Source of the DNA: Bacillota bacterium
GTDB lineage: Bacteria > Bacillota > Clostridia > Oscillospirales > Acutalibacteraceae
Length of the DNA: 27,954 nucleotides
Direction of reading: 5' to 3'
NCBI GenBank assembly: GCA_023417635.1
Contig: JAEZFF010000082.1
Coordinates: 1 to 27,954, forward strand
Positions 21,261 to 27,954 of this stretch are shown here, one piece after another; the stretch's first letter is position 1; the number at the start of each line of letters is the position of its first letter. The notes below the pieces were generated by a model. That model worked only from the letters and a program-made list of their open reading frames with translations, was not told where the DNA came from and searched no databases. Both the position numbers and the translations under genes were made by a program.

Positions 21261-23885
21261 TTATCCTTTTTTTGCTTCGCTGTCAAATTTTTTGCTGGAA
21301 TTTCGCCTTACAAAGCGCCGCTGCGCTGCTTTTTCAGTTTCCACAACGGCGAGCGGCAAAAGGGATAACACCGCAACGGCCAGCCACTGCAGCAGGCTCA
21401 GCGGCACGGTTTTAAAAATGGCGGAAAGCGGCTGTGAAACGATAACTGCTGCCTGCAGGAAAATACAAATGAGCGAAGCCGGCAGCAATTTTGGGTTTTC
21501 AGCCAAACCGGGGTCGAAAGCGGAACGATCCGAACGTACATTGAAAGTATGCACAATTTGAGAAAGACTCAGCACAGCAAATCCCATGGTACGGCCAATG
21601 ACAGGCTGCAGCGGGTTTGCATCGAAAAAAGCACGGCCCACACTGTACGCGAGAAGAGAAAGCGCACCAATCAGGCAGCCCTCTACAAGGATATTATACG
21701 GCATCCCACCCGAAAAGATACTCTCGCCGCGACGCACTGGTTTTCGTAGCATAATTGCTGTGTCAAGCGGCTCTACCCCTAGGGCAAGCGCTGGCAGGGA
21801 ATCGGTGACGAGGTTCACCCACAAAAGCTGAATTGCCGCAAGAGGAAGCGGCAGGTGCAGCAGGAAACTGACAAAAACCGCAAGGATTTCGCCAATGTTG
21901 CAGCTCAGCAGAAAATGGACCGTCTTCCGGATATTGTCGTAAATCCCCCTGCCTTCCCGTACAGCGTCTACAATCGTCGCAAAGTTATCGTCGGTCAGTA
22001 TCATATCCGAAGCGGCCTTTGCGACCTCCGTGCCAGCTATCCCCATGGCACAGCCAATGTCTGCGGCACGCAGAGCGGGAGCATCGTTTACGCCATCGCC
22101 CGTCATGGCAACAACTTCACCGTGCGACTGAAATGCGCGCACAATGCGAACTTTATGCTCCGGCGAAACACGGGCAAATACCCGGTAACTGTAAATTTTC
22201 CGTGCAAGTTCGTCGTCCGAAAGTTGGTCAAGTTCCTTGCCGGTAAGTACTTCACCGGCATCTTTTGCAATTCCAAGCTGTTTTGCTACAGCTGTTGCAG
22301 TTGCCGCATGATCGCCAGTAATCATAATAGCACGTATGCCGGCTTTCTTGCATTGAGCTACCGCCTGTACCGCTTCCGACCGCGGTGGGTCCTCCATACC
22401 GATAAGACCGCCAAAAATCATTTCGGCCTCTACATCTTCCGGCTGGGGAGGAAGGGAGTCGAGTACGCGGTAAGCAACACCCAGCACACGAAGCGCACGG
22501 GAAGCCATCCCCTCATTCTGCTGTGCCGCAGCTCCTACGGAAACACAGTGCGGAAAAAGAAGATCCGGAGCACCTTTTGTAACCGCAAGGTACCGGCCTC
22601 CCGGCATACGATGAATGGTTGTCATTTGCTTGCGCTCACTGGAAAATGGAATTTCTGCCACACGCGGATAGCTCTTGCGCAATTCAAGATAGTCCTTTGC
22701 CGGCATGGTGCGCACAAGGGCCGTTTCTGTGGGGCTTCCCTCAACTTTTTCGCCGGAAACTTCACAGTCTGTGCAAAGCGCCGCAAGGCGCAGTATTTTT
22801 CGTGCCTGTGCGGAGCCGGGCGCAAGTTCGCCGTCTTGATTACGCAGTTCCACCACAGTCATGCGGTTCAGCGTAAGGGTTCCGGTTTTGTCGGAACAGA
22901 TAACACTTGCGCTGCCAAGGGTTTCCACAGCAGGCATACGGCGTACGATGGCACGTTTTGCGGCCATGCGCCGCACACCAATAGCCAGAGTAATGGTCAC
23001 AACGGCAGGCAGCCCTTCCGGAATGGCCGCAACAGCCAGGCTGATAGAAATCAGAAACATCTCAAGCGGCGGAATCTGTTGAAAAAGGCCAAGGATAAAA
23101 ATAAGAAAACAGATCACAAGCGCACCAATGCCAAGGATGCGCCCCGTCTGTGCTAATTTGCGCTGAAGCGGCGTCTGCGGCGCCTCCTGAGAGCCTATCA
23201 TATGTGCAATGCGCCCTACCTGTGTGTGCATGCCGGTTTCCGTTACAATCCCCATGCCATGCCCTTCGGTAACGGCGCTTGTGGAATACACAAGGTTCCG
23301 GCAGTCACCAATCGGTGTTTTTTCCGGGAAAATGACTTCGGCCTCTTTGCGGGAAGGAACGCTTTCACCGGTCAGCGCACTTTCTTCGGCATGCAGGCCA
23401 ACTGCCTCTGTAAGGCGCAGGTCTGCGGGAACAAGGTCACCCGTTTTTAAAACCACAAGGTCGCCCGGCACCAGTTTTTCCGCCGGGATAACCGTTTCAC
23501 GCCCACCGCGCACTGCACGCGCCTGGGGGCTGGAAAGGCGCTTCAGGGCCTCTATGGCGTGTTCTGCGCGGCTTTCCTGTACTACACCGATGATGGCGTT
23601 TACAACAACAATTAACAGGATAATGATAGAATCAATGTAATCGCTGTTACGCTGATAATACGAAGTAACAAACGAAATTGCAGCAGCTGCGAGCAGAATA
23701 ATCACCATAAAGTCCTTAAACTGCGCTAAAAAGCGTTTTAGCAGGCTTTCTTTTTTAGGTGGTGTCAGCTCATTTTTTCCGCCTTCACTCAGGCGGCGCG
23801 CTGCCTGTTTTTCCGAAAGTCCCCCCTCAAGGCTTGTTCTCAGCTTTGCCGCGCATTCTTCCTTCGAGAGGCTTTGCCATTCCAA
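21261..23885 (-). CDS. Calcium-type P-type ATPase (P2A family, 874 aa)
   Basis: A membrane pump that exports cations, probably Ca2+, by ATP hydrolysis. The phosphorylated Asp is in CSDKTGTLTLNRM, near residue 331. The TGES loop (SALTGES), the nucleotide-binding domain, MTGDGVNDAPALRAADIG and about ten membrane helices are present. In helix 4 VAAIPEGLP and in helix 6 LLWVNLVTDSLPALALG match calcium-site residues of SERCA/PMCA-like pumps. The N-terminus (SLSKEECAAKLRTSLEGGLS) and C-terminus fit full-length family members. The start is a TTG at 23885, with GGGAG about 10 nt upstream; the ATG nearby is out of frame. It is divergent from the PAP2 gene. Mn2+ or other ions remain possible. Confidence 0.93.
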   Translation of the reverse strand: MEWQSLSKEECAAKLRTSLEGGLSEKQAARRLSEGGKNELTPPKKESLLKRFLAQFKDFMVIILLAAAAISFVTSYYQRNSDYIDSIIILLIVVVNAIIGVVQESRAEHAIEALKRLSSPQARAVRGGRETVIPAEKLVPGDLVVLKTGDLVPADLRLTEAVGLHAEESALTGESVPSRKEAEVIFPEKTPIGDCRNLVYSTSAVTEGHGMGIVTETGMHTQVGRIAHMIGSQEAPQTPLQRKLAQTGRILGIGALVICFLIFILGLFQQIPPLEMFLISISLAVAAIPEGLPAVVTITLAIGVRRMAAKRAIVRRMPAVETLGSASVICSDKTGTLTLNRMTVVELRNQDGELAPGSAQARKILRLAALCTDCEVSGEKVEGSPTETALVRTMPAKDYLELRKSYPRVAEIPFSSERKQMTTIHRMPGGRYLAVTKGAPDLLFPHCVSVGAAAQQNEGMASRALRVLGVAYRVLDSLPPQPEDVEAEMIFGGLIGMEDPPRSEAVQAVAQCKKAGIRAIMITGDHAATATAVAKQLGIAKDAGEVLTGKELDQLSDDELARKIYSYRVFARVSPEHKVRIVRAFQSHGEVVAMTGDGVNDAPALRAADIGCAMGIAGTEVAKAASDMILTDDNFATIVDAVREGRGIYDNIRKTVHFLLSCNIGEILAVFVSFLLHLPLPLAAIQLLWVNLVTDSLPALALGVEPLDTAIMLRKPVRRGESIFSGGMPYNILVEGCLIGALSLLAYSVGRAFFDANPLQPVIGRTMGFAVLSLSQIVHTFNVRSDRSAFDPGLAENPKLLPASLICIFLQAAVIVSQPLSAIFKTVPLSLLQWLAVAVLSLLPLAVVETEKAAQRRFVRRNSSKKFDSEAKKG

Positions 23886-23918
23886 AATCTATCATCTCCC
23901 GTTTTTTAGTAATGTATA

Positions 23919-23947
23919 TTCGCAGACCAATAAAAATATGGTATAAT
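23919..23947 (+). promoter_or_regulatory. Promoter of the PAP2 phosphatase gene
   Basis: On the plus strand an extended -10, TGGTATAAT (TATAAT at 23942-23947), with a moderate -35 TTCGCA (23919-23924) 17 bp upstream. Confidence 0.72.
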
Positions 23948-23977
23948 ATAGGTTACAACAAACACGGAGGATCATCT

Positions 23978-24475
23978 ATGGATGTCACGATTTTGAATCA
24001 CGTTCAGGATCACTGCCACAACCGCTTTACGGACTTCTTTTTTACGCTGCTTTCCCGTGTGGGAAACGGCGGGGCAGTTTGGTTCTGTTTTGCACTTCTT
24101 TTTGCTCTGCAGCCTTGTAAGCGGCGCTTTGCTATTATGCTGTTTCTGTCGGTCGCCGCAGCACACCTGATCAGTCAAATTTTAAAACCGATTATTGGGC
24201 GGCCGCGGCCTTTCATTACATACCCGAAAGAGAAACTGCTGATTCATACCCCTGGCGGATACTCATGCCCTTCCGGGCATTCCGCTTCTTCTTTCGCGGC
24301 GGCTACTGTTATCTGCATGGCAGACCATCCACTCGGTATCGCGGCGTTGGTGCTGGCGTTTGGAATTGCGTTTTCACGTATTTTCCTTTTCGTTCATTAT
24401 CCGTCGGACACGCTTATCGGTTCTGTACTTGGAGTATTGTGCGCGCTTCTTGTCTTTTTTCTATACAGAATGTAA
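23978..24475 (+). CDS. PAP2-family phosphatase (165 aa)
   Basis: A small integral membrane phosphatase, likely acting on lipid phosphates such as phosphatidic acid or undecaprenyl pyrophosphate. All three PAP2 motifs are seen: KPIIGRPRPF, then CPSGHSASSF, then SRIFLFVHYPSDTLIG with the catalytic His and Asp. Four or five hydrophobic helices surround them. The ATG at 23978 has GGAGG 7 nt upstream; a longer open frame back to 23759 overlaps the divergent ATPase and is not used. The family includes BcrC-type enzymes giving bacitracin tolerance, but the sequence alone does not decide the substrate. It has its own extended -10 promoter. Confidence 0.93.
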   Translation: MDVTILNHVQDHCHNRFTDFFFTLLSRVGNGGAVWFCFALLFALQPCKRRFAIMLFLSVAAAHLISQILKPIIGRPRPFITYPKEKLLIHTPGGYSCPSGHSASSFAAATVICMADHPLGIAALVLAFGIAFSRIFLFVHYPSDTLIGSVLGVLCALLVFFLYRM

Positions 24476-24520
24476 TTATTTTATAGCACAATATCTATTT
24501 ATCCCCCTCCCCTTGTGGGC

Positions 24521-24539
24521 AAATTCTTGTGAATTTTTT
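24521..24539 (+). terminator. Weak terminator after the PAP2 gene
   Basis: AAATTC pairs with GAATTT around a 4-nt loop and is followed by TTT. The stem is short and AT-only apart from two G-C pairs, so efficiency is doubtful. Confidence 0.4.
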
Positions 24540-24542
24540 AAG

Positions 24543-24552
24543 TTGTCGACAA
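24543..24552. promoter_or_regulatory. Palindrome TTGTCGACAA upstream of the small unknown gene
   Basis: A perfect 10-bp palindrome 17 bp upstream of the -35. Each strand matches the Spo0A box core TGTCGAA at six of seven positions, so it could bind Spo0A, or another dimeric regulator. Confidence 0.4.
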
Positions 24553-24569
24553 ATCGTCCATCTTTTCCC

Positions 24570-24598
24570 TTGATTTTTTCACTTCAGCGCATTAAAAT
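24570..24598 (+). promoter_or_regulatory. Promoter of the small unknown gene
   Basis: On the plus strand -35 TTGATT (24570-24575), a 17-bp spacer and -10 TAAAAT (24593-24598). Confidence 0.65.
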
Positions 24599-24656
24599 AA
24601 GGACATTCATTAATAACCGCTTGAAAATATTTCACATGGAAGAGGGAGGATTCACA

Positions 24657-24935
24657 GTGGTTCGATTTGTTGGGGAAGCCAATTTACCCGGCATCTGCCT
24701 TAAGTACTATGTATACGGAAGTCATAGGGACGGATACGGAATCAGCATTTCGGAAGTCGGTGCTGAAAGTGTAAAGCTTTTTGTTTCTTCACATTATAGC
24801 CCTGTACTCCGACTTGCGGAGAAATTCCGCCGATGCTCTGTCTTTCCCGAAAACCTGCAGGAAATTCTGGAAGATCTGCAAGTTGAAAGAATAGAAAGCA
24901 GTCCCATCCGTTTGCCAGCACCAAATATTTCCTGA
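24657..24935 (+). CDS. Small hypothetical protein, DUF6514-like (92 aa)
   Basis: A soluble protein of unknown function, without signal peptide or membrane helix. The start is GTG at 24657, with GAGGGAGGA 7 nt upstream; an in-frame ATG at 24636 has no ribosome binding site. The sequence has a central YGISISEVG block followed by a helical stretch (SPVLRLAEKFRRCSVFPENL), a pattern I associate with the small clostridial DUF6514 family; this assignment is from memory and tentative. It has its own promoter with a palindromic site upstream and a strong terminator downstream, so it is a single-gene unit. It is probably a real gene, given good initiation signals and ordinary codon use. Confidence 0.75.
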   Translation: MVRFVGEANLPGICLKYYVYGSHRDGYGISISEVGAESVKLFVSSHYSPVLRLAEKFRRCSVFPENLQEILEDLQVERIESSPIRLPAPNIS

Positions 24936-24949
24936 GCAACAGTACATAA

Positions 24950-24980
24950 AAGGGAACATCCGAAAAACGGATGTTCCCTT
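24950..24980. terminator. Bidirectional terminator between convergent genes
   Basis: AAGGGAACATCCG and CGGATGTTCCCTT form a perfect 13-bp stem with an AAAAA loop, followed by TCT on the plus strand. It lies between the small unknown gene and the ABC permease gene. Confidence 0.88.
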
Positions 24981-24985
24981 TCTAA

Positions 24986-26866
24986 TTAATTTTTTGCGTT
25001 CGGGGACCCAAACATTTTTTGAATGACCTCGTCTACCTTGCCACCTGCTTGAAAGAAGTACTGGCTCTGCATCAAATTAATACTACCGGCATAGCCTCCC
25101 AGCATTTCCGAGAAACGGCCAGACGCTAAAATTTTCTGTTTCCATTTGATGGAGATTGTTTTGCCCGTGCTGTAATCTGTACGGTTCATGTTATCCGCAC
25201 AATAGTCGGCACGGAGCGCTTCCAGAAGTTCTTCCCGGGTACGGACATTAGGAAAAATCGGTCTTCCTGACTCAATCGTAATAGAATTGATGTCGTTCGG
25301 CTGCAGAAAAAAAATCACATCGCTGTTCTGCCAATACTCCGAAATCTGCTTGATTTCATTTGTTTTTTTACGGAAAGCATCCGATTCCGTATTCTCACAA
25401 TCAGAGAATGAACGTGACATCGTTTTTCCGTTCTTGAAATGGTAAATCAGCTTTAGACTGTCATACGAGGCATTTCTCGGCGTATACGGAAAACCCTGCG
25501 AGCGGTACAGGCCAATCAGATCTTTGTGAATTTGGACCACTGCCTGTATACTCTCTGGCTTTTTCAGAACCGGTTGAAACAGCACTTCCTCGCCGCTCTC
25601 AGACTGCCCAGCCAACTTGCTCGGCGAAATTTCCGACGGCGGGGCAATCGTAACACTTGCGACTTCTGCAGCCGCCGGAATTCGCGTGTCATACCCAACA
25701 CAGCCCGTTGAAAGGATGCCGTAAAAAAGGATGAAGGCACCCAAAAACACCGCATACCATCGCAGGCTTTTTTTCAGAGTTCCAAACCCGCGCGAGTAAA
25801 GCCCCTCCAGCACAACGTGCGTAATGGCAGAACCGGCAAGCAAACCGGCCCAGAAACCCCAGCCGTTATCTTTCAGAGCCAGACCAAGCCCAAGCCCGCC
25901 GCACACTGTCATAAGGAAGCGCACAACAATCTTCAGTGTAGGAAACGCGAATCGACTGCCTGCGCTCTCACTTTTGCGTCTGCGGTAAAGCAGGCATGCT
26001 GCCGCCAGGGAAATTGCTGTGAAAAATATCCACCAGGGCAAAAACCAAAACGGCATTGCGGTAGCAAAGGGCTGATATGCCGAAGCAAAAGGGGAAAGGG
26101 CAAAAATGAGACTCATATCCGACCAAAAAGGGTCCATCCCCGGAACCATGAGCTTTATTAACATCATACAGAGAAAAACGAAAAGCGGAACACCAATGTT
26201 TATACCAAGTACAGAAAGCATCCCATCCATCACGCTGCCGCTGCAAACCATGGCCACCACACAGCAGGTAAATGCCGCAGCCACCACCAGAAGCAGCACC
26301 CCGAAAATCTGCCACAAGTTCACATTGATGAGTTGTCTGTCCAGCCAGACTGCCATGTTGCTTGACATCCAATACCCAGCGTTTTCCGCTTGCGCCGACG
26401 CTCCATCGGCAGAAACGCCATATACCCATGCAACAATCTGCAGCACGAAAAAGTTAAGTGCCAGCGGAACGGCAAGGGCTGTCACTCCGGCACACCAGCG
26501 CCCCAACAGAAGCGGAACACGCCCAATAGGCAGCGAATGAAAAAGGTCCACGCTGCGTCCATCCTGCAGGTAACGGAACAGCCGAACGGAAAAAAGGACA
26601 GCAAACAGAAGCAGAAGAGTCAGGCCAAACAGCGGAATGGCAACCCGCAGATACTGCTCAAATATGTTCTTTGTAAGCACCGCGCCAGACTCCGCTTCGC
26701 GCACATACCAAGTGTGGGCCGATTCCTGCAAAATCAGAATCATTGGAAGAAAGACGAAAAGCAGCGCCGCCAGAAGGAACGAAGTACCGCCATTTTCGCG
26801 CAGTGCCCACCGGTACATATGGAAAAATTCATTTCTCTTCTGCAGAAAGTATGTTTTTGACATCAT
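24986..26866 (-). CDS. ABC transporter permease with large C-terminal extracytoplasmic domain (626 aa)
   Basis: Membrane partner of the adjacent ATPase. About nine to ten hydrophobic helices occupy residues 1-385, ending with WYAVFLGAFILFYGILSTGC. A soluble, probably external domain of about 235 residues follows, containing the segments VASVTIAPPSEI and NDINSITIES. The layout resembles ABC-2 permeases of the YtrC/YtrD type; the C-terminal domain may be DUF6449 (recalled, not checked). The start ATG ATG at 26866 has GGAGG 9 nt upstream and lies inside the ATPase gene, overlapping it by 38 nt; a longer frame back to 26929 has no initiation signal. The cell-envelope function is unknown; Ytr-like systems respond to wall antibiotics or acetoin. 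Confidence 0.88.
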   Translation of the reverse strand: MMSKTYFLQKRNEFFHMYRWALRENGGTSFLLAALLFVFLPMILILQESAHTWYVREAESGAVLTKNIFEQYLRVAIPLFGLTLLLLFAVLFSVRLFRYLQDGRSVDLFHSLPIGRVPLLLGRWCAGVTALAVPLALNFFVLQIVAWVYGVSADGASAQAENAGYWMSSNMAVWLDRQLINVNLWQIFGVLLLVVAAAFTCCVVAMVCSGSVMDGMLSVLGINIGVPLFVFLCMMLIKLMVPGMDPFWSDMSLIFALSPFASAYQPFATAMPFWFLPWWIFFTAISLAAACLLYRRRKSESAGSRFAFPTLKIVVRFLMTVCGGLGLGLALKDNGWGFWAGLLAGSAITHVVLEGLYSRGFGTLKKSLRWYAVFLGAFILFYGILSTGCVGYDTRIPAAAEVASVTIAPPSEISPSKLAGQSESGEEVLFQPVLKKPESIQAVVQIHKDLIGLYRSQGFPYTPRNASYDSLKLIYHFKNGKTMSRSFSDCENTESDAFRKKTNEIKQISEYWQNSDVIFFLQPNDINSITIESGRPIFPNVRTREELLEALRADYCADNMNRTDYSTGKTISIKWKQKILASGRFSEMLGGYAGSINLMQSQYFFQAGGKVDEVIQKMFGSPNAKN

Positions 26867-27737
26867 AACCCCGCTCCTCCATTTCGTAAATAAAAACTTC
26901 TTCCAGTGAAAGCGGAAGCACTTCCACAAACACTGGATTCATGGTATTCAGCCGAGTTAAGACTACTTCGCGCCCCGCGCGTGCGACAAAATCCACCAGC
27001 GAGCCGTGCGTTTCCCAATGGAGGATTTTGAGCGGCGCCAGCGCCTCCTTTTCCGGCATGGAACGAAAAACGGCCTTGGCCTTACACAGGCCAAGGCTCA
27101 GCTCGCTGAGGGCCTTGTCAAAAACGACGCTGCCGTTGTGCAGTAAACCGATGTGATCGCACAGGTCCTCCAGTTCGCGCAGGTTATGCGAAGCGATAAC
27201 GGCCGTCGTTCCGGAAGAAGCGTCGTCCAGAATGACTCGCTTCAGGCAAAGACGCATCACCGGGTCAAGGCCATCAAAGACCTCATCCATCAGCAGATAT
27301 TTCGGCCGGGTAGAAAGTGCGCAGATAAGTGCCGCCTGCCGCTGCATCCCTTTTGACATTGTGGAAATACGCTTTTTTTCTCCCACAGGGAATACCTTGT
27401 TCAGCGCTGCAAAACGTTTCCAATCCCAATTTGGGTAGATTTCTGCCAAGCGCAACGCCATTTTTTTCAAAGTAGCATGCGGCGGAAAATATGGAAAATC
27501 CGAGACGAAGTAGGTTATTCCCTTGACTTGGGAATTTTCAAACGGTTCTGTACCGTCTACCGTCACTGTGCCGCCGTCCGGTTTGTAAATACCGGCGACG
27601 GTACGCAGAAATGTAGACTTCCCTGCCCCATTGGAACCCACAAGACCGAAAACAGACTTTTCCCCAATCTGAAATGTGGCACAGTTTAGTGCCGATTTTC
27701 CGCCAAACTTTTTTACCAGGTTGTTCGCTTCAATCAT
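26829..27737 (-). CDS. ABC transporter ATP-binding protein, YtrB-like (302 aa)
   Basis: Cytoplasmic ATPase energising the adjacent permease. Walker A is GSNGAGKST, the signature is the divergent TMSKGMQRQ (usual for the YtrB/EcsA-like branch), Walker B is YLLMDEVFDGLDP with the catalytic Glu, and the switch His is in SHNLRELEDL. The C-terminal 80 residues are outside the ATPase core, as in YtrB relatives. The ATG at 27737 (MIEANNLVKKFGG) is chosen because GGGGG lies 10 nt upstream; an ATG at 27758 has no site. Ytr-like operons usually start with a GntR repressor gene; none is seen between this gene and the window edge. Confidence 0.92.
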   Translation of the reverse strand: MIEANNLVKKFGGKSALNCATFQIGEKSVFGLVGSNGAGKSTFLRTVAGIYKPDGGTVTVDGTEPFENSQVKGITYFVSDFPYFPPHATLKKMALRLAEIYPNWDWKRFAALNKVFPVGEKKRISTMSKGMQRQAALICALSTRPKYLLMDEVFDGLDPVMRLCLKRVILDDASSGTTAVIASHNLRELEDLCDHIGLLHNGSVVFDKALSELSLGLCKAKAVFRSMPEKEALAPLKILHWETHGSLVDFVARAGREVVLTRLNTMNPVFVEVLPLSLEEVFIYEMEERGYDVKNILSAEEK

Positions 27738-27821
27738 CGTTGCTTTTCCCCCATTCATAACCGTTTTCTCTGCAACTGCAATTTTTTTGCTCCGCTGTAC
27801 TGGCGTAATTTAAATAGCTAT

Positions 27822-27850
27822 AGTGTAACATATATTTCCTTTTTTGTAAA
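27822..27850 (-). promoter_or_regulatory. Promoter of the YtrB-like operon
   Basis: On the minus strand -35 TTTACA (27845-27850), a 17-bp spacer and -10 TACACT (27822-27827), about 85 nt before the ATPase start codon. No further feature is visible in 27738-27821. Confidence 0.6.
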
Positions 27851-27887
27851 TAATATTGTTGGCAGTGCCGAAGAGGCCAATGCAAGT

Positions 27888-27954
27888 TTGAGGTTCCAGC
27901 GTGCCAAGGGAATCGTATACGATAAAAACGGCGGCCGCGTGCTTCATAAAAAAG
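27888..27954 (+). CDS. Possible start of an unidentified plus-strand gene (truncated by window edge)
   Basis: A plus-strand frame with ordinary codon use reads from about 27861 to the window edge without a stop (SLRFQRAKGIVYDKNGG and onward). A TTG at 27888 with AAGAGG 11 nt upstream is the only start candidate. No motif or clear promoter is seen, and the frame is also open further upstream, so this is weak. Confidence 0.2.
   Translation, partial: MRFQRAKGIVYDKNGGRVLHKK

Noticed and set aside
21855..23156. 433-codon open frame opposite the P-type ATPase
   Set aside because: Antisense shadow; composition rich in Cys, Arg and His typical of reverse-frame translation, with all ATPase motifs intact on the other strand.
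1..27954. Mobile elements, CRISPR arrays, tRNAs and defence systems
   Set aside because: No transposase or integrase motifs, no regularly spaced repeats, no tRNA-like T-loop/anticodon patterns and no known defence domains were noticed on either strand.

Overview
The window comes from a low-to-mid GC Gram-positive anaerobe, most likely class Clostridia and probably Oscillospiraceae/Ruminococcaceae. The evidence is strong AGGAGG-type ribosome binding sites, consensus sigma-A promoters, a type III glutamine synthetase, a split ferredoxin-rich glutamate synthase, PepF, a DUF6514-like small protein and a Ytr-like ABC system. The genus is not resolved. I see no insertion sequences, phage genes, CRISPR arrays or tRNAs, so this is ordinary chromosome. 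The novelty lies mainly in RNA leaders and operators.

Layout. (1) 1-2547, plus strand: the end of one ABC ATPase/exporter gene and a complete second one, overlapping and probably a pair. (2) 2621-4595, minus: a methyl-accepting chemotaxis protein with a roughly 250-nt leader that begins with a terminator-like hairpin. (3) 4913-6816, minus: oligoendopeptidase F. (4) 6831-10824, minus: a heterodimeric multidrug-type ABC exporter pair preceded by a leader with its own promoter, a 44-codon reading frame, and a terminator with a competing antiterminator segment. This looks like ribosome-mediated attenuation. (5) 10870-11253, minus: RNase P RNA with promoter and terminator. (6) 11346-13557, minus: type III glutamine synthetase, with a perfect promoter followed at once by a terminator/antiterminator pair. 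(7) 13679-18853, plus: a five-gene glutamate synthase operon, divergent from glnN. (8) 18941-20398, minus: nicotinate phosphoribosyltransferase. (9) 20681-21132, plus: a small XRE-type regulator. (10) 21261-23885, minus: a Ca2+-type P-ATPase. (11) 23919-24935, plus: a PAP2 phosphatase and a small unknown protein. (12) 24986-27850, minus: a YtrB-like ATPase and its ABC permease. The last 60-90 bases may hold the start of another plus-strand gene.

How the genes work together. glnN and the five-gene operon form a divergent GS-GOGAT ammonium assimilation locus. The synthase is split into amidotransferase, FMN/FeS synthase, four-cluster ferredoxin, FAD/NAD oxidoreductase and GXGXG subunits, replacing the usual GltB/GltD pair. 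The exporter pair has the asymmetric ATP sites of BmrC/BmrD (YheI/YheH). In Bacillus subtilis that pair is controlled by translation of a leader peptide (BmrB), and the leader seen here has the parts for the same logic. Three transcription units (exporter, glnN, MCP) carry an intrinsic terminator inside the 5' leader, which suggests this organism uses conditional termination often.
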